Shown: positions 10,191 through 19,136 of the stretch, piece after piece
Numbering within the stretch: position 1 is the stretch's first letter
How the letters are laid out: every line of letters starts with the position of its first letter
Source of the DNA: Caldilineaceae bacterium
Lineage (GTDB): Bacteria; Chloroflexota; Anaerolineae; Caldilineales; Caldilineaceae
DNA: 33,101 bases
Direction of reading: 5' to 3'
Assembly: GCA_026989655.1 (NCBI GenBank)
Contig: JALSIX010000009.1
Location: 1-33,101, forward strand
Position numbers and translations under genes: made by a program
Notes under the pieces: model-generated
The model's input: only the letters and a program-made list of their open reading frames with translations
Database searches by the model: none
Told to the model about the DNA's origin: nothing

Positions 10191-13100
10191 ATGGATCCGT
10201 GCCTGGCCTACATTCCCCTGGACCGTCGCCACGCCCTGGCGGCAGGCGTACCCCTGCCCGAACGGAGCCACGGGGCCGCTCTGTTCGTGGACATCTCCGG
10301 CTTCACGCCCCTTACCGAGGCGCTGCTCCACGCGTATGGGCCTCGCCGGGGCGCGGAGGAGCTGACCGATCGCCTCAACGCGGTCTACAGCACCCTCATC
10401 CACCACGTACATCGCCTCGGCGGCAGCGTCATCGGCTTCAGCGGCGACGCCATCACCTGTTGGTTCGACGACGCGATCGCGGCCCCGGAGGAGCGGGGCG
10501 TCCATCTGGCCCTGGCCGCGGGACTGGCCATGCAACGGGCCATGGCTTCCTTTCAGGCCATCGCCATCCCCCACAGGTCCCCCATCCCCCTGGCCATCAA
10601 GGCCTGCGTGGTGGAGGGGCCGGTCCAGCGGTTTCTGGTGGGCGATCCGGCCATCCAGCGGCTGGACGTGCTGGCCGGATCCCTGATGGCGCGGCTGGAC
10701 GCGGTCCAGGCCCAGGTGCGCCAGGGCGAGCTTCTAGTGGACGGAGCCACGGCCCAGGCATTGGGCGATCGGGCGCGCCTCCACCCGATCCTGGACCGGG
10801 GAGATCCCGTCTACCGAGTGGAGCGGCTGGCGCGCCCGCCCATCCCGCCCCCGGCCCGGGACCCTGCCCCCCCGGTGCCGCCGGAAGAGAGCCGGCGCTG
10901 GGTCCAGCCCGGCGTCTACGAGCGGCTTCAGGGGAAGCAGAACCGCTTCCTGGCAGAGCTGCGGCCCGCGGCGGCCCTGTTCCTCCGTTTTCAGGGCATC
11001 GACTACGCAGGAGATCCCCGGGCCCAGGAGCGGCTGGACGGGTTCATCCGCTGGGTCCAACAGGTCCTGGCCCAGTATGAGGGGACGCTGATCCAGCTCA
11101 CCATCGGCGAGAAAGGCAGCTATCTGTACGCGGCCTTCGGTGCACCCATTGCCCACGACGACGATCCCCTGCGGGCAGTGGCCGCGGCCCTCCAACTGCG
11201 GACACCGCCCCCAGAGGGGCCGGTCCAGGCGGTCCAGATCGGTGTCAGCTGGGGCCGCATGCGGGTGGGTGCCTACGGCTCGCCCACCCGTTCCACCTAC
11301 GGCGTGTTGGGGGACGCGGTGAACCTGGCCGCCCGGCTGATGGCCCTGGCCCGTCCAGGCCAGATCCTGGTCACGCCCCGGGTGGCCCAGGCCGTGGAGG
11401 AACGGTTTCACCTGCGGCGGCTGGGGCCGGTGAGCCTGAAGGGGCGCACCGCCCCCCTGGAGATCCACCAGGTGTTGGGGCCCCGGACCTATCCCCTGCC
11501 CCTTCCCGCGGCCCGATTGGTGCCGCCGGTGGGCCGCGCTCCAGAACTGGCCCAGGTGGAAGAGCTCCTCGCCGCGGTGCACCAGGGGCAGGGCCGGGTC
11601 CTTCGGATCGAAGGGCCCAGCGGGATCGGCAAGAGCCACCTGGCCGTCACCGCGCTGGTCCGCGCACAGGAGCTCGGCTTCCAGGTGGCCGCCAGCCGCT
11701 GTCAGAGCACGGGCCGCTACATCGCGTACAGCAGCGTGCGCCCGGTGGTGTGGCAGCTCCTCGGCCTGGAGTCCCTGGCCCCGCCCCAGGAGATGGAGCG
11801 CCTGGTGGAGGCACTGCAGGAGCGTGTGCGTGCCGTGAACCCAGATTGGCTGGTGCGGCTCCCCCTGTTGGGCGATCTGCTCGGTGTGGCCATCCCGGAC
11901 AACCCGGTGACCGGGGGCTTCGATCCCCAACTGCGCCAGGAGGCCCTGACCGCGCTGGCCATCGGGCTGGTCCAGGACAGGGCCCGACAGCAGCCCTTGG
12001 CCCTGCTCCTGGACGACATCCACTGGATCGACGAGGCCTCCTGGCGGCTGGTCCAGGCCCTGTCCCGGGTCATCCACCGGAGTCCGGTGCTCCTGGTCCT
12101 CACCCAACGGCCCGGCCACGATCCCAGCGTGGAACAGCGGCTGGATCCCCTGCCCCATCAGGAGCTCTGGCCCCTGGGAGAGCTGGATCCGGGGGGCGTG
12201 GAGGCCCTGGTGTGCGCGGCGCTCCAGCGGCTGGCCGGGGAACCCATGGAGGGACCGGTGGACCCCCTTCTGTTGGACCTGATCCAGACCCAGGCCCAGG
12301 GCAATCCGCTCTTCGTGGAGGAGCTCCTCCACGCGCTGTGGGAGGCGAGAATGGTCCAGCACGGCCCTGGGGGGTGCGGGCTGACGGCCGAGGCCATGGA
12401 GCAGCTTCGGGCGGCCAACTGTCTCCAGGAGACTCCCGAGGGCTGGCGTCTTCGCCCCGACGCCCCCCTGGCCGCGGTGAGCCTGGGTCTTCCCGATTCC
12501 ATCCACGGCATCGTCCTGGCCCGGCTGGACCGCCTGCCCGAATCGGTCGTCCCCACCTTGAAGGTGGCCAGCGTCATCGGGCGAACCTTCGAGCTGCCCG
12601 TGCTGCAGCGGGCCCATCCCATGCATCCGGGGCTGGAAGAGCTGCGCGGGCAGATGGCCCTCCTGGAACAGCGGGACTTCACCCACCTGGAACGCCTCCA
12701 CCCAGTGCCGGTCTACCTGTTCAAGCACAACATCACCCAGGAGGTCATCTATCGGACGCTGCTGGCCAGCCAGCAGCAGGAGATCCACCTGGCCGTGGCC
12801 CAGGCCCTGGAGGCCCTGCATGTGGACGCGGTGGAGGAGCTGGCCTTCCACTACCACCGAGCTCCCCTGGACGATCCGCCCGTCCGGGAGAAGGCCATCC
12901 ACTACCTGGTGCTGGCCGCGGATCGGGCCCGTCGGGAGTACGCCAACGAGACGGCCCTGAACTACTACACCTGGGCCCTGGCCCTGCGTCCCCATTGGGC
13001 CTGGCAGGCTGCCCGGGCCGAGCTCTTCCACATCCTGGGACGTCGGGAAGAGGAGCGGGAGGCCTTGGAGGAGCTGGCAGCCATGGAGGGCGCCCCTCCG

Positions 13101-14429
13101 GCCCAGGTCGCGCTCCTGTGGGGACGATACCATGAGGCCACCGCGGACTACGTCCAGGCCCGGGAGGCCATCCAGCGAGCTCGGTACCTCAGTCGGGCAG
13201 AGGGCGACCGACGGGGCGAGGCCCAGGCCCTGGCCCGACTGGGCCTGCTGGAATGGCGCCAGGGCGACTACCAGACTGCAGCGGATCTCTACACCCAGGC
13301 CCTGGCCTCCCTGCCCCGCGACCAGGAGACCCAGCCCATCCAGGCGGAGATCCACTACGGCCTGGGCATCCTGTATCGACAGTTGGGCCGCTACCCAGAG
13401 GCCGAGGCCGAACTCCAGCGGGCCCTGGAGCTGAATCGGGCCCTGGGCAACCGGCAGGAGGAGGCCCGGACCCTGGCCGCGCTGGCCGGCCTGGTCCACG
13501 TGCAGCGCCGGGACTTCCGCCTGGCCATGGCCTACAACCAGGAGGCCCTGGCCCTCCGCAAGCAGATCGGCGACCGCCGAGGCCAGGGGGCCAGCCTCCT
13601 CAGCCTGGCCCAGGACGTGATCCGCTGGACCGGCGACTACGGCCACGCGGTCGAGCTCCTCCAGGAGGCCCTGGCCATCCAACAGGACCTGGGCGACCGC
13701 TGGTGGGAGTCCCTGGTGTGGAACGAACTGGGGGTCCTCTACCTGATGGCGGGCCACTGGGAGGCCGCGGAGCACAGCCTGGCCCAGGCCCTGGCCATCA
13801 GCCAGGAGCTGGAGGACGAGGCCGGCATCGCCTACGTGTTGGGGAACCTGGGACAGCTCTACCGGGAGTATGGCCAGATGGAACGGGCTGCCCAGGCCCT
13901 GGAGCAGGCCCGCTCCTTGGGGGAGACCATGGGAGATCGGCTCTTCCAGGCCGGATGTTCCATGGAGCTGGCCATCGTGGCCCTGGAGGCCGGGGAGCCC
14001 TCCAGGGCCGTGGAACAGGCCCAGGCAGCCCTGGAGACCCTGGAGGCCCTGGACATGCATGCCCACACCAGCGCCGTCCACGCGACCCTGGCCCGGGCCT
14101 GGCTGGCCCTGGACCGGCCCGAACAGGCCCGTTTCCACGCGGAGCGGGCCTGCCAGGTGTTGGAGAGGGGTGGCCTGGACGCGGCCGACTATCCCCAACG
14201 GGACTATCTGTGGTGCGCCTGGGTCTTCCACGCGTTGGGCGACCCGGCCCGGGCGGAGAGCTGCCTGGCCCAGGCCGAGGCCATCCTGGAGGAGAAAGCT
14301 GCCCGGATCCAGGATCCGGCCCTGCGCGGCTCCTTCCTGGAGCAGGTCTCCTTCAACCGACAGATCGGTCGGGACCGGGGCATCCGTGCCGGGCCCAGGC
14401 GGCCGACCGGTGGAGAGCATGAGGCCTGA
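10191..14429 (+). CDS. Class III adenylate/guanylate cyclase with tandem cyclase domains, P-loop ATPase and TPR array (sAC-like)
   Basis: A 1412-residue cytoplasmic protein. Cyclase domain 1 (about 25-215) has both metal-binding aspartates (FVDISGF, Asp34; GFSGDAI, Asp86) but lacks the Asn of the transition-state motif (Ser in GSLMARL). Cyclase domain 2 (about 255-430) lacks the metal aspartates (GEKGSYLYAAFG) but has the Asn-x3-Arg motif (DAVNLAARL, Asn378, Arg382). One composite active site is therefore expected, as in mammalian soluble adenylyl cyclase. Next is an ATPase: Walker A GPSGIGKSH (475-483), Walker B LLLDDIHWID (about 606-615). From about 930 to 1390 there are TPR repeats. The residue that reads the base in domain 2 is unusual (Gly before VLGDAVN where Thr is common), so ATP versus GTP is not certain. 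It probably makes cAMP for the nearby Crp-type regulator. Confidence 0.88.
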   Translation: MDPCLAYIPLDRRHALAAGVPLPERSHGAALFVDISGFTPLTEALLHAYGPRRGAEELTDRLNAVYSTLIHHVHRLGGSVIGFSGDAITCWFDDAIAAPEERGVHLALAAGLAMQRAMASFQAIAIPHRSPIPLAIKACVVEGPVQRFLVGDPAIQRLDVLAGSLMARLDAVQAQVRQGELLVDGATAQALGDRARLHPILDRGDPVYRVERLARPPIPPPARDPAPPVPPEESRRWVQPGVYERLQGKQNRFLAELRPAAALFLRFQGIDYAGDPRAQERLDGFIRWVQQVLAQYEGTLIQLTIGEKGSYLYAAFGAPIAHDDDPLRAVAAALQLRTPPPEGPVQAVQIGVSWGRMRVGAYGSPTRSTYGVLGDAVNLAARLMALARPGQILVTPRVAQAVEERFHLRRLGPVSLKGRTAPLEIHQVLGPRTYPLPLPAARLVPPVGRAPELAQVEELLAAVHQGQGRVLRIEGPSGIGKSHLAVTALVRAQELGFQVAASRCQSTGRYIAYSSVRPVVWQLLGLESLAPPQEMERLVEALQERVRAVNPDWLVRLPLLGDLLGVAIPDNPVTGGFDPQLRQEALTALAIGLVQDRARQQPLALLLDDIHWIDEASWRLVQALSRVIHRSPVLLVLTQRPGHDPSVEQRLDPLPHQELWPLGELDPGGVEALVCAALQRLAGEPMEGPVDPLLLDLIQTQAQGNPLFVEELLHALWEARMVQHGPGGCGLTAEAMEQLRAANCLQETPEGWRLRPDAPLAAVSLGLPDSIHGIVLARLDRLPESVVPTLKVASVIGRTFELPVLQRAHPMHPGLEELRGQMALLEQRDFTHLERLHPVPVYLFKHNITQEVIYRTLLASQQQEIHLAVAQALEALHVDAVEELAFHYHRAPLDDPPVREKAIHYLVLAADRARREYANETALNYYTWALALRPHWAWQAARAELFHILGRREEEREALEELAAMEGAPPAQVALLWGRYHEATADYVQAREAIQRARYLSRAEGDRRGEAQALARLGLLEWRQGDYQTAADLYTQALASLPRDQETQPIQAEIHYGLGILYRQLGRYPEAEAELQRALELNRALGNRQEEARTLAALAGLVHVQRRDFRLAMAYNQEALALRKQIGDRRGQGASLLSLAQDVIRWTGDYGHAVELLQEALAIQQDLGDRWWESLVWNELGVLYLMAGHWEAAEHSLAQALAISQELEDEAGIAYVLGNLGQLYREYGQMERAAQALEQARSLGETMGDRLFQAGCSMELAIVALEAGEPSRAVEQAQAALETLEALDMHAHTSAVHATLARAWLALDRPEQARFHAERACQVLERGGLDAADYPQRDYLWCAWVFHALGDPARAESCLAQAEAILEEKAARIQDPALRGSFLEQVSFNRQIGRDRGIRAGPRRPTGGEHEA

Positions 14430-14477
14430 GTCCGTCTCTGCCCCCCGAGCCGTCCCCCGCCGCGTTCCGGAGCGGGC

Positions 14478-17400
14478 TCACCGGGCGATGAGAGGCAGGT
14501 AGAGACGCTCGGGATATAGCTGGAACTCCTCCACCATCAGCGCGTAGATGCCCACCCCCTGGCTGGGCGCGGCCACGGCCCGTCGTCCGTTGAGCAGGGT
14601 GACCATGCGGGAGGGCAGGGGCTGCCATCCGCTGCCGTCCCAGAAATGGACGGTGGGCCTCAGCTCCTGGGGAAACTGGGGGCCGCCCTCGGGAACGGCC
14701 AGGAAGGGCAGGCGCAGGAGCACCTCGCCCCGGGCCGCCAGCTCTCTCGGCACCGAGATCAGGTTATAGGCCCGGCCCACGACGCGTTTGTCCGGGGGCC
14801 GGGGCGGTCGGCCGGCCATGAGCTGAAGCGCGATGAACTCCCCCGCTGCAAGCTGGACCGTGCCCGTGATCTGGTAGTTGGCGTTGCCGTCGGAGGAGGT
14901 GACCGCCACCCCGCCCAGGCGGCTGAAGGGGCCGGTGAGGCCGCTGCCCCCCACTCCGTAGTCCACGATGAGCTCCCGCCGGGGATTCGTCTCCGTGGCC
15001 GGCTCGTCCACCCAGACCTGCACGTAGGCCGCGGTGGCCCGGACCGGCGACTTGAACACGCCTTCCCAACGCCCATCGCCCTTGGGGCTGAGCGTGATCT
15101 CCGTGGGGGCCGGGATGTGCTCGGGGTAGAGCTTCGCCCGAAGCACCGCGCCGGCGGTGATGGGTTGGACCACCTGGATCTGGACGGTGCGGGTGGAGAT
15201 CGGCGAGAGGGTGACGATGGGCGCCCAGGTCTCGTCCTTCCTCAATCGGAGCTCGTTGTCCCCCGGTTCCAGGATCTCACAGCCCCACTGGTGCCGAGGA
15301 TCGTCCACCACAAAGGGACCGGTGATGTCGAAGAGGCAGAAACGGTCTCGCTCCTGGGGGCCGTAGAGCCGGATGAGGGTGGTGCCCGCGATGGGGCGCC
15401 CCTGGTCGATGACCCGATCGTCCCGGAGGATGTAGGCCCGGGCCTCGGTGGATGCCGTCTCGTTGTCCTGGTAGAGCAGACGGAACACCGGATTGAGCAA
15501 GGGGCGAACCTGGGAGTTCGACGGGTGGAAGATCACCTGGGTCAGGGGCGCGGGGGGGGAGGCCGGCCCGGGATCCACCTGGCTCGGAGGGACCACCCAG
15601 GGATACCAGAGCTGGATGGTGGCCCACTCGGTGCGTCCCAGGATCTGGTGGGCCAGGGTGCTGGCGCAGCGGGCCAGCCAGTAGGCCTCGTCCGCGATGA
15701 ACTCGCTGTTGCGGACGGTGTCGTAGACCCATCCCATGGCGCTGCCCACACAGGTGTCCACCTCCACCTCCCGGCCCTTTTCGTCGATGCCCAGGTAGGT
15801 GTCGAAGAGGAAGAGCCGGTAGTGGCCGGCCTCGTGGGCCAGGGCCAGGCCCCAGTCGTCCTGGGTGAGGACGTTGGGCACGGGGCTCATGCCGGGCACA
15901 TTGAAGCGGTTCCAGGTGGCCCCCATGTGGATCTGGCCCGGGTAGTAGCGCAGGTCGGGGATCTTGGGGTCCGGTGTCCGCTCGGTGAGGATGCCGCCGA
16001 TGACGGCCCGAGGACGCAGGTTGTTGCTCGCGTAGAGCCACACATCCGCGTCGCTCCAGCGTTCGTAGCTCTGGTAGATGTGGACGGTGCCCAGGGTGAA
16101 CTGGCCGTCGGTGAAGTCGTAGAGGGCATTGGCCGCCAGGAGGATGCTCCGCTCCAGATCCTGGCGGTAGAGGGGGTCCGCGGCCATGTTCCACTGGGCC
16201 GCGATGACCAGATCCATCACCAACAGGGGCGACTCGGTGCTCACCCGCAGCCGGAGGACCGGGGGCTCCTCCGGCTGCTCCTGGAAGGCGTCCGGCTCCA
16301 CCGTGACCGGGTCGCCACTGGTCAGGTAGAGGATGCCCTTCTCCTCCTGGGCGACGGGCACCAGGGCCCAGAGACGATCTCCGAAGCGGATGCGGTTGCG
16401 GCCGATGACGTAGCCGTTGGCATCGGTGCGAAGCCGTTCGGCCCAGGGCTGTCGGTCCGGCAGCCGTGGATCGCTGGAGCGGCCCAGAGGTTCTTCGGCA
16501 GGGATGCGGTAGACCAGCGCGTTGGCCACCGGCTTGCAGGTCGGATCGCCGGGATCCTGGCGACAGACCTGGATGTTGTTGGCCGGCCCGAAGAGCCCCA
16601 GGGTCAGGTCGTCGATGGACTCGGGCACGGCCGTGTCCCCGTAGTCCAGGGCCACGGCCGCGATGCGGCCCCGGATGTCGAACAGGCCGATGAAGCCCTC
16701 ATAGCTCTCGGGAACCGGCGAGACAGCGGTGGAACAGATGGGCTCGTTCTGCCCGTCGTAGGCCGTGAGCGTGGCCTTGGGCACGTCCAGGCCGTTGCCC
16801 ACCCACAGGCCCACGTGGCTCTGCTCCCGATCGAACTGGATCCACATGGGGGTCCCCTCGGGACGGAGGGCATCCTGGACGGCCACCTGGGGCGGGGAAT
16901 GGGCCTGTCTGGCCCTCTGGACCACCGTCTGGGTGGCCTTGTCCTCCCGGAAGCGGACGCCGTAGCTGGCCCGGTAGGCGTCGGCCACCGGGCTGTCGGG
17001 CGCGAGCCCATCGAAGTCCAGGACGGCCGATCCAGGCAGGTCGTTGGGCGCGGTCAGGGGCAGACAGGGCGTGTTGCCGGAGAAGTCGCAGGGAACGGAG
17101 AGGGCGAACATCAGGGTGTTCACGAAGAGGGCCTGCCCCGCCTCGGTCATGGTGTCCGGCGGCTCCTGGAACCCCCATAGGACGCGACATCCCTGGGCCA
17201 CGATGGGGGCGTAGGCGGTGGGCTGGCCCGCGACGGATTGCCAGGCCAGGGGGAGCACGACGCTGGTGGCAGGCATGTAGATGTGGCGGGCCGTGATGTT
17301 CGCGGCCTCTGGCACCAGGGGGATGGGGGCAAATCCGTAGCTGCTCAGGTCGTAGGGCACCCGGGAGAAGAGCCCCTGGGGATCCTCCAACACGGCCTGT

Positions 17401-18140
17401 CCGCTGCGGAAGTGGAGAGCACCGTTGGGAAAGCCGATCTCCAGGCCGAGCTGACCGAAGAACCGGTAGCCGCCCTCGCCCAGGCCCAGGATCCGGGGTG
17501 TCTTGGCCAGGAGATTTACCTGGACCTGGTTGTTCCCCGTCCACAGGTCCCCGGTCTCCGGTCCGACCAGCACCAGATCGAACGCGGTCATGTCCACCTG
17601 GAGCAGCTCGGACAGCGAGGCCAGGGTGACCTGGAAGCCCCGTCTCTCGAGGAAGTCGGCAAAGGCCCCGGCCCGATCGCGGTTCTGGTAGATGAAGAGC
17701 AGGGAGGCCTCCCCACGGGGAGGCGTGGCCGTCACCGTGAACCCGGTGCTCGCGGACTCCTGGAAGGGGCCGCTGTCACAGGGGTCGCCGCTGCACACCT
17801 GGATGACGTGGGGACCCACCGGGGCCTGGGGAGGCAGGGCCACCCACAGCTCGAAAGTGCCGTCCTGGGGAAGGGAGGGGATGACGGTGAGCGGGGAGTT
17901 GTCCCAGAGCACGGTGGCCGGTTGGCCGCCGGTGAATCCCGAGCCGGAGAGCTTCACGAATGCGCCGGCGACTGCCTGACGCGGGGTCACGGAGAGGGCG
18001 GGGCTGGGGGTCTGGGCTACAGCCTGGGGCAGGCCCATCCACAGGAGGAGCCCCCATATGCCTACCAGGGCCAGACTCCGTGCGATGGAACGGAGCGCCG
18101 GGCACGTGGGACCACGTCCAGATGAAGGGTTCCGGTGCAT
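14478..18140 (-). CDS. Large secreted protein: TIG-like, amidotransferase-like and HEAGH metallopeptidase-like modules
   Basis: A 1220-residue exported protein. ATG 18140 follows a GGGGGGAG ribosome site and gives an N-terminus with several Arg and a hydrophobic signal core ending at AVAQ. Residues about 40-150 look like an IPT/TIG beta-sandwich (VTPRQAVAGAFVKLSGSGF). About 155-370 resemble a class I glutamine-amidotransferase/ThuA-like fold (LLFIYQNRDRAGAFADFL). About 385-540 look like a lectin-type sandwich (LDFDGLAPDSPVADAY). Residues 769-773 are HEAGH within LALAHEAGHYRLFLFDTY, with Asp779 as a possible third ligand and GSAMGW downstream as a possible Met-turn. This suggests a zinc peptidase. 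The rest is beta-rich. It lies 67 bases downstream of the Crp-type regulator on the same strand, so it may be under its control. Peptidase activity is inferred from the motif only. Confidence 0.72.
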   Translation of the reverse strand: MHRNPSSGRGPTCPALRSIARSLALVGIWGLLLWMGLPQAVAQTPSPALSVTPRQAVAGAFVKLSGSGFTGGQPATVLWDNSPLTVIPSLPQDGTFELWVALPPQAPVGPHVIQVCSGDPCDSGPFQESASTGFTVTATPPRGEASLLFIYQNRDRAGAFADFLERRGFQVTLASLSELLQVDMTAFDLVLVGPETGDLWTGNNQVQVNLLAKTPRILGLGEGGYRFFGQLGLEIGFPNGALHFRSGQAVLEDPQGLFSRVPYDLSSYGFAPIPLVPEAANITARHIYMPATSVVLPLAWQSVAGQPTAYAPIVAQGCRVLWGFQEPPDTMTEAGQALFVNTLMFALSVPCDFSGNTPCLPLTAPNDLPGSAVLDFDGLAPDSPVADAYRASYGVRFREDKATQTVVQRARQAHSPPQVAVQDALRPEGTPMWIQFDREQSHVGLWVGNGLDVPKATLTAYDGQNEPICSTAVSPVPESYEGFIGLFDIRGRIAAVALDYGDTAVPESIDDLTLGLFGPANNIQVCRQDPGDPTCKPVANALVYRIPAEEPLGRSSDPRLPDRQPWAERLRTDANGYVIGRNRIRFGDRLWALVPVAQEEKGILYLTSGDPVTVEPDAFQEQPEEPPVLRLRVSTESPLLVMDLVIAAQWNMAADPLYRQDLERSILLAANALYDFTDGQFTLGTVHIYQSYERWSDADVWLYASNNLRPRAVIGGILTERTPDPKIPDLRYYPGQIHMGATWNRFNVPGMSPVPNVLTQDDWGLALAHEAGHYRLFLFDTYLGIDEKGREVEVDTCVGSAMGWVYDTVRNSEFIADEAYWLARCASTLAHQILGRTEWATIQLWYPWVVPPSQVDPGPASPPAPLTQVIFHPSNSQVRPLLNPVFRLLYQDNETASTEARAYILRDDRVIDQGRPIAGTTLIRLYGPQERDRFCLFDITGPFVVDDPRHQWGCEILEPGDNELRLRKDETWAPIVTLSPISTRTVQIQVVQPITAGAVLRAKLYPEHIPAPTEITLSPKGDGRWEGVFKSPVRATAAYVQVWVDEPATETNPRRELIVDYGVGGSGLTGPFSRLGGVAVTSSDGNANYQITGTVQLAAGEFIALQLMAGRPPRPPDKRVVGRAYNLISVPRELAARGEVLLRLPFLAVPEGGPQFPQELRPTVHFWDGSGWQPLPSRMVTLLNGRRAVAAPSQGVGIYALMVEEFQLYPERLYLPLIAR

Positions 18141-18207
18141 GGGTCTCCCCCCTATGAACTCGAGCGCAGCACACCCCACATGCCCAGGAGCCTGGCTGCG
18201 TTCCGCG

Positions 18208-18951
18208 CTACCACTCGGTCTGGCCCACGTTGGCCTCGATGCGGCTGTCCCGCTCCGCGCGGACCCGCGGCATGTCGAGGATGGTCAGGGACTCCCGTCG
18301 GTAGGTGAGCAGGCCTCGGCGCCGCCACTCGTTCAGCAACCGGTTCACCCATTCCCGGCGGGCCCCTACCATGGAGGCCAGGTCGCTCTGGTTCAGCGGC
18401 AGCTCCAACCGATAGACCTTGTGGGGCTCCACCTCCTGGCCGTAGCGCTCCGTGTAGGAGATCAGGATGTGGAGCAGGCGGCCGGCCGCATCGTACTGGG
18501 CGATGGACTCCGCGAAGGCCGCGGTCCAGCGGAGCTTATGAGCCAGCAGGTGAGCCAGGTTGAGAGCCAACCTTGGAATATGCTCCAGGTGCTGGACAAA
18601 CCGCTGTTGGGCCATCACCAGAAGGGCGGTGTCCTCGATGGCCTTGGCCGACGCGGAACGCGGCTGACCGTCCAGGGCGGCCAGCTCGCCGAAGACATCG
18701 TGGGCCGCGAAGATATCGATGGTGGTCTCATGGCCTGCCGGGCTGATCTTGTAGATGCGGACCTTGCCTCGCAACACCACGTAGACCTCTCGACTCTCAT
18801 CGCCCTGGCGGAAGACGGTCTCGTCCCGGGCGTACTCTCGCAGGTGCAGATCCTGGGCCAGAGTCGCCAGATCCGGGTGGCGAAGACCCCGGAAGAGAGG
18901 CATCTGCTCCAGCCGGGCCACACGCCGGGCAAGGGAATCGGCCTGGTTCAT
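18208..18951 (-). CDS. Crp/Fnr-family transcriptional regulator (cyclic-nucleotide-binding type)
   Basis: A 247-residue DNA-binding regulator. The N-terminal half is a cyclic-nucleotide-binding beta-barrel. The phosphate-binding cassette reads [18 protein letters not shown] (87-104), keeping the Glu and the Arg-Ser pair used by Crp to hold cAMP. There is no Fnr-type cysteine cluster. After the long C-helix comes a winged helix-turn-helix ([20 protein letters not shown], about 186-205) with Arg199, Glu200 and Arg204, equivalent to the Crp residues that read the TGTG half-site. ATG 18951 follows GGAG at suitable spacing. Two matching palindromes lie upstream (19000-19039), so autoregulation is likely. 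The cyclase gene about 4 kb away is a plausible source of its ligand. Confidence 0.88.
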   Translation of the reverse strand: MNQADSLARRVARLEQMPLFRGLRHPDLATLAQDLHLREYARDETVFRQGDESREVYVVLRGKVRIYKISPAGHETTIDIFAAHDVFGELAALDGQPRSASAKAIEDTALLVMAQQRFVQHLEHIPRLALNLAHLLAHKLRWTAAFAESIAQYDAAGRLLHILISYTERYGQEVEPHKVYRLELPLNQSDLASMVGARREWVNRLLNEWRRRGLLTYRRESLTILDMPRVRAERDSRIEANVGQTEW

Positions 18952-18999
18952 CGGTGTCTCCGTTCTACGTTGGATTGTCGCGGGTTGGAACGCTTGACG

Positions 19000-19017
19000 C
19001 TGTGGAGGGCCCCACAG
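19000..19017. promoter_or_regulatory. Crp-like operator 1 (TGTGG-N6-CCACA)
   Basis: CTGTGG and CCACAG frame a 6-bp centre (AGGGCC) as a perfect inverted repeat in the outer six positions of each arm. This is the Crp-family spacing. It lies 50 bases upstream of the Crp-type gene. If GACAAT (minus strand, 18974-18979) is that gene's -10 box, the site is centred close to -41, the class II activator position. Confidence 0.55.
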
Positions 19018-19023
19018 AGACGG

Positions 19024-19039
19024 TGTGCACCGGCGCACA
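19024..19039. promoter_or_regulatory. Crp-like operator 2 (TGTGC-N6-GCACA)
   Basis: TGTGC and GCACA are perfect arms around ACCGGC, with the same N6 geometry as the neighbouring site. The two centres are 23 bp apart, about two helical turns. It lies between the divergent regulator (minus) and DUF3307-like (plus) genes and could serve both. Confidence 0.5.
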
Positions 19040-19136
19040 GCCCCTCTGTGGCCCCCGAAATGGCCCGGTCCAAGGCCCCAGGCTAAGCTGGATCATCCGG
19101 CATGGACATCGAGGGCGCCGAGGGAGAGGATGGACC

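Noticed and set aside
10191-11480. Two independent catalytic cyclase sites
   Set aside because: Each domain lacks part of the catalytic set in complementary fashion, so only one composite site is supported.
10734-14420. Long minus-strand open frame opposite the cyclase gene
   Set aside because: It shows the same antisense GC artefact. The composition is Leu/Gln/Gly-rich without motifs, and the plus strand is unmistakably cyclase-ATPase-TPR.
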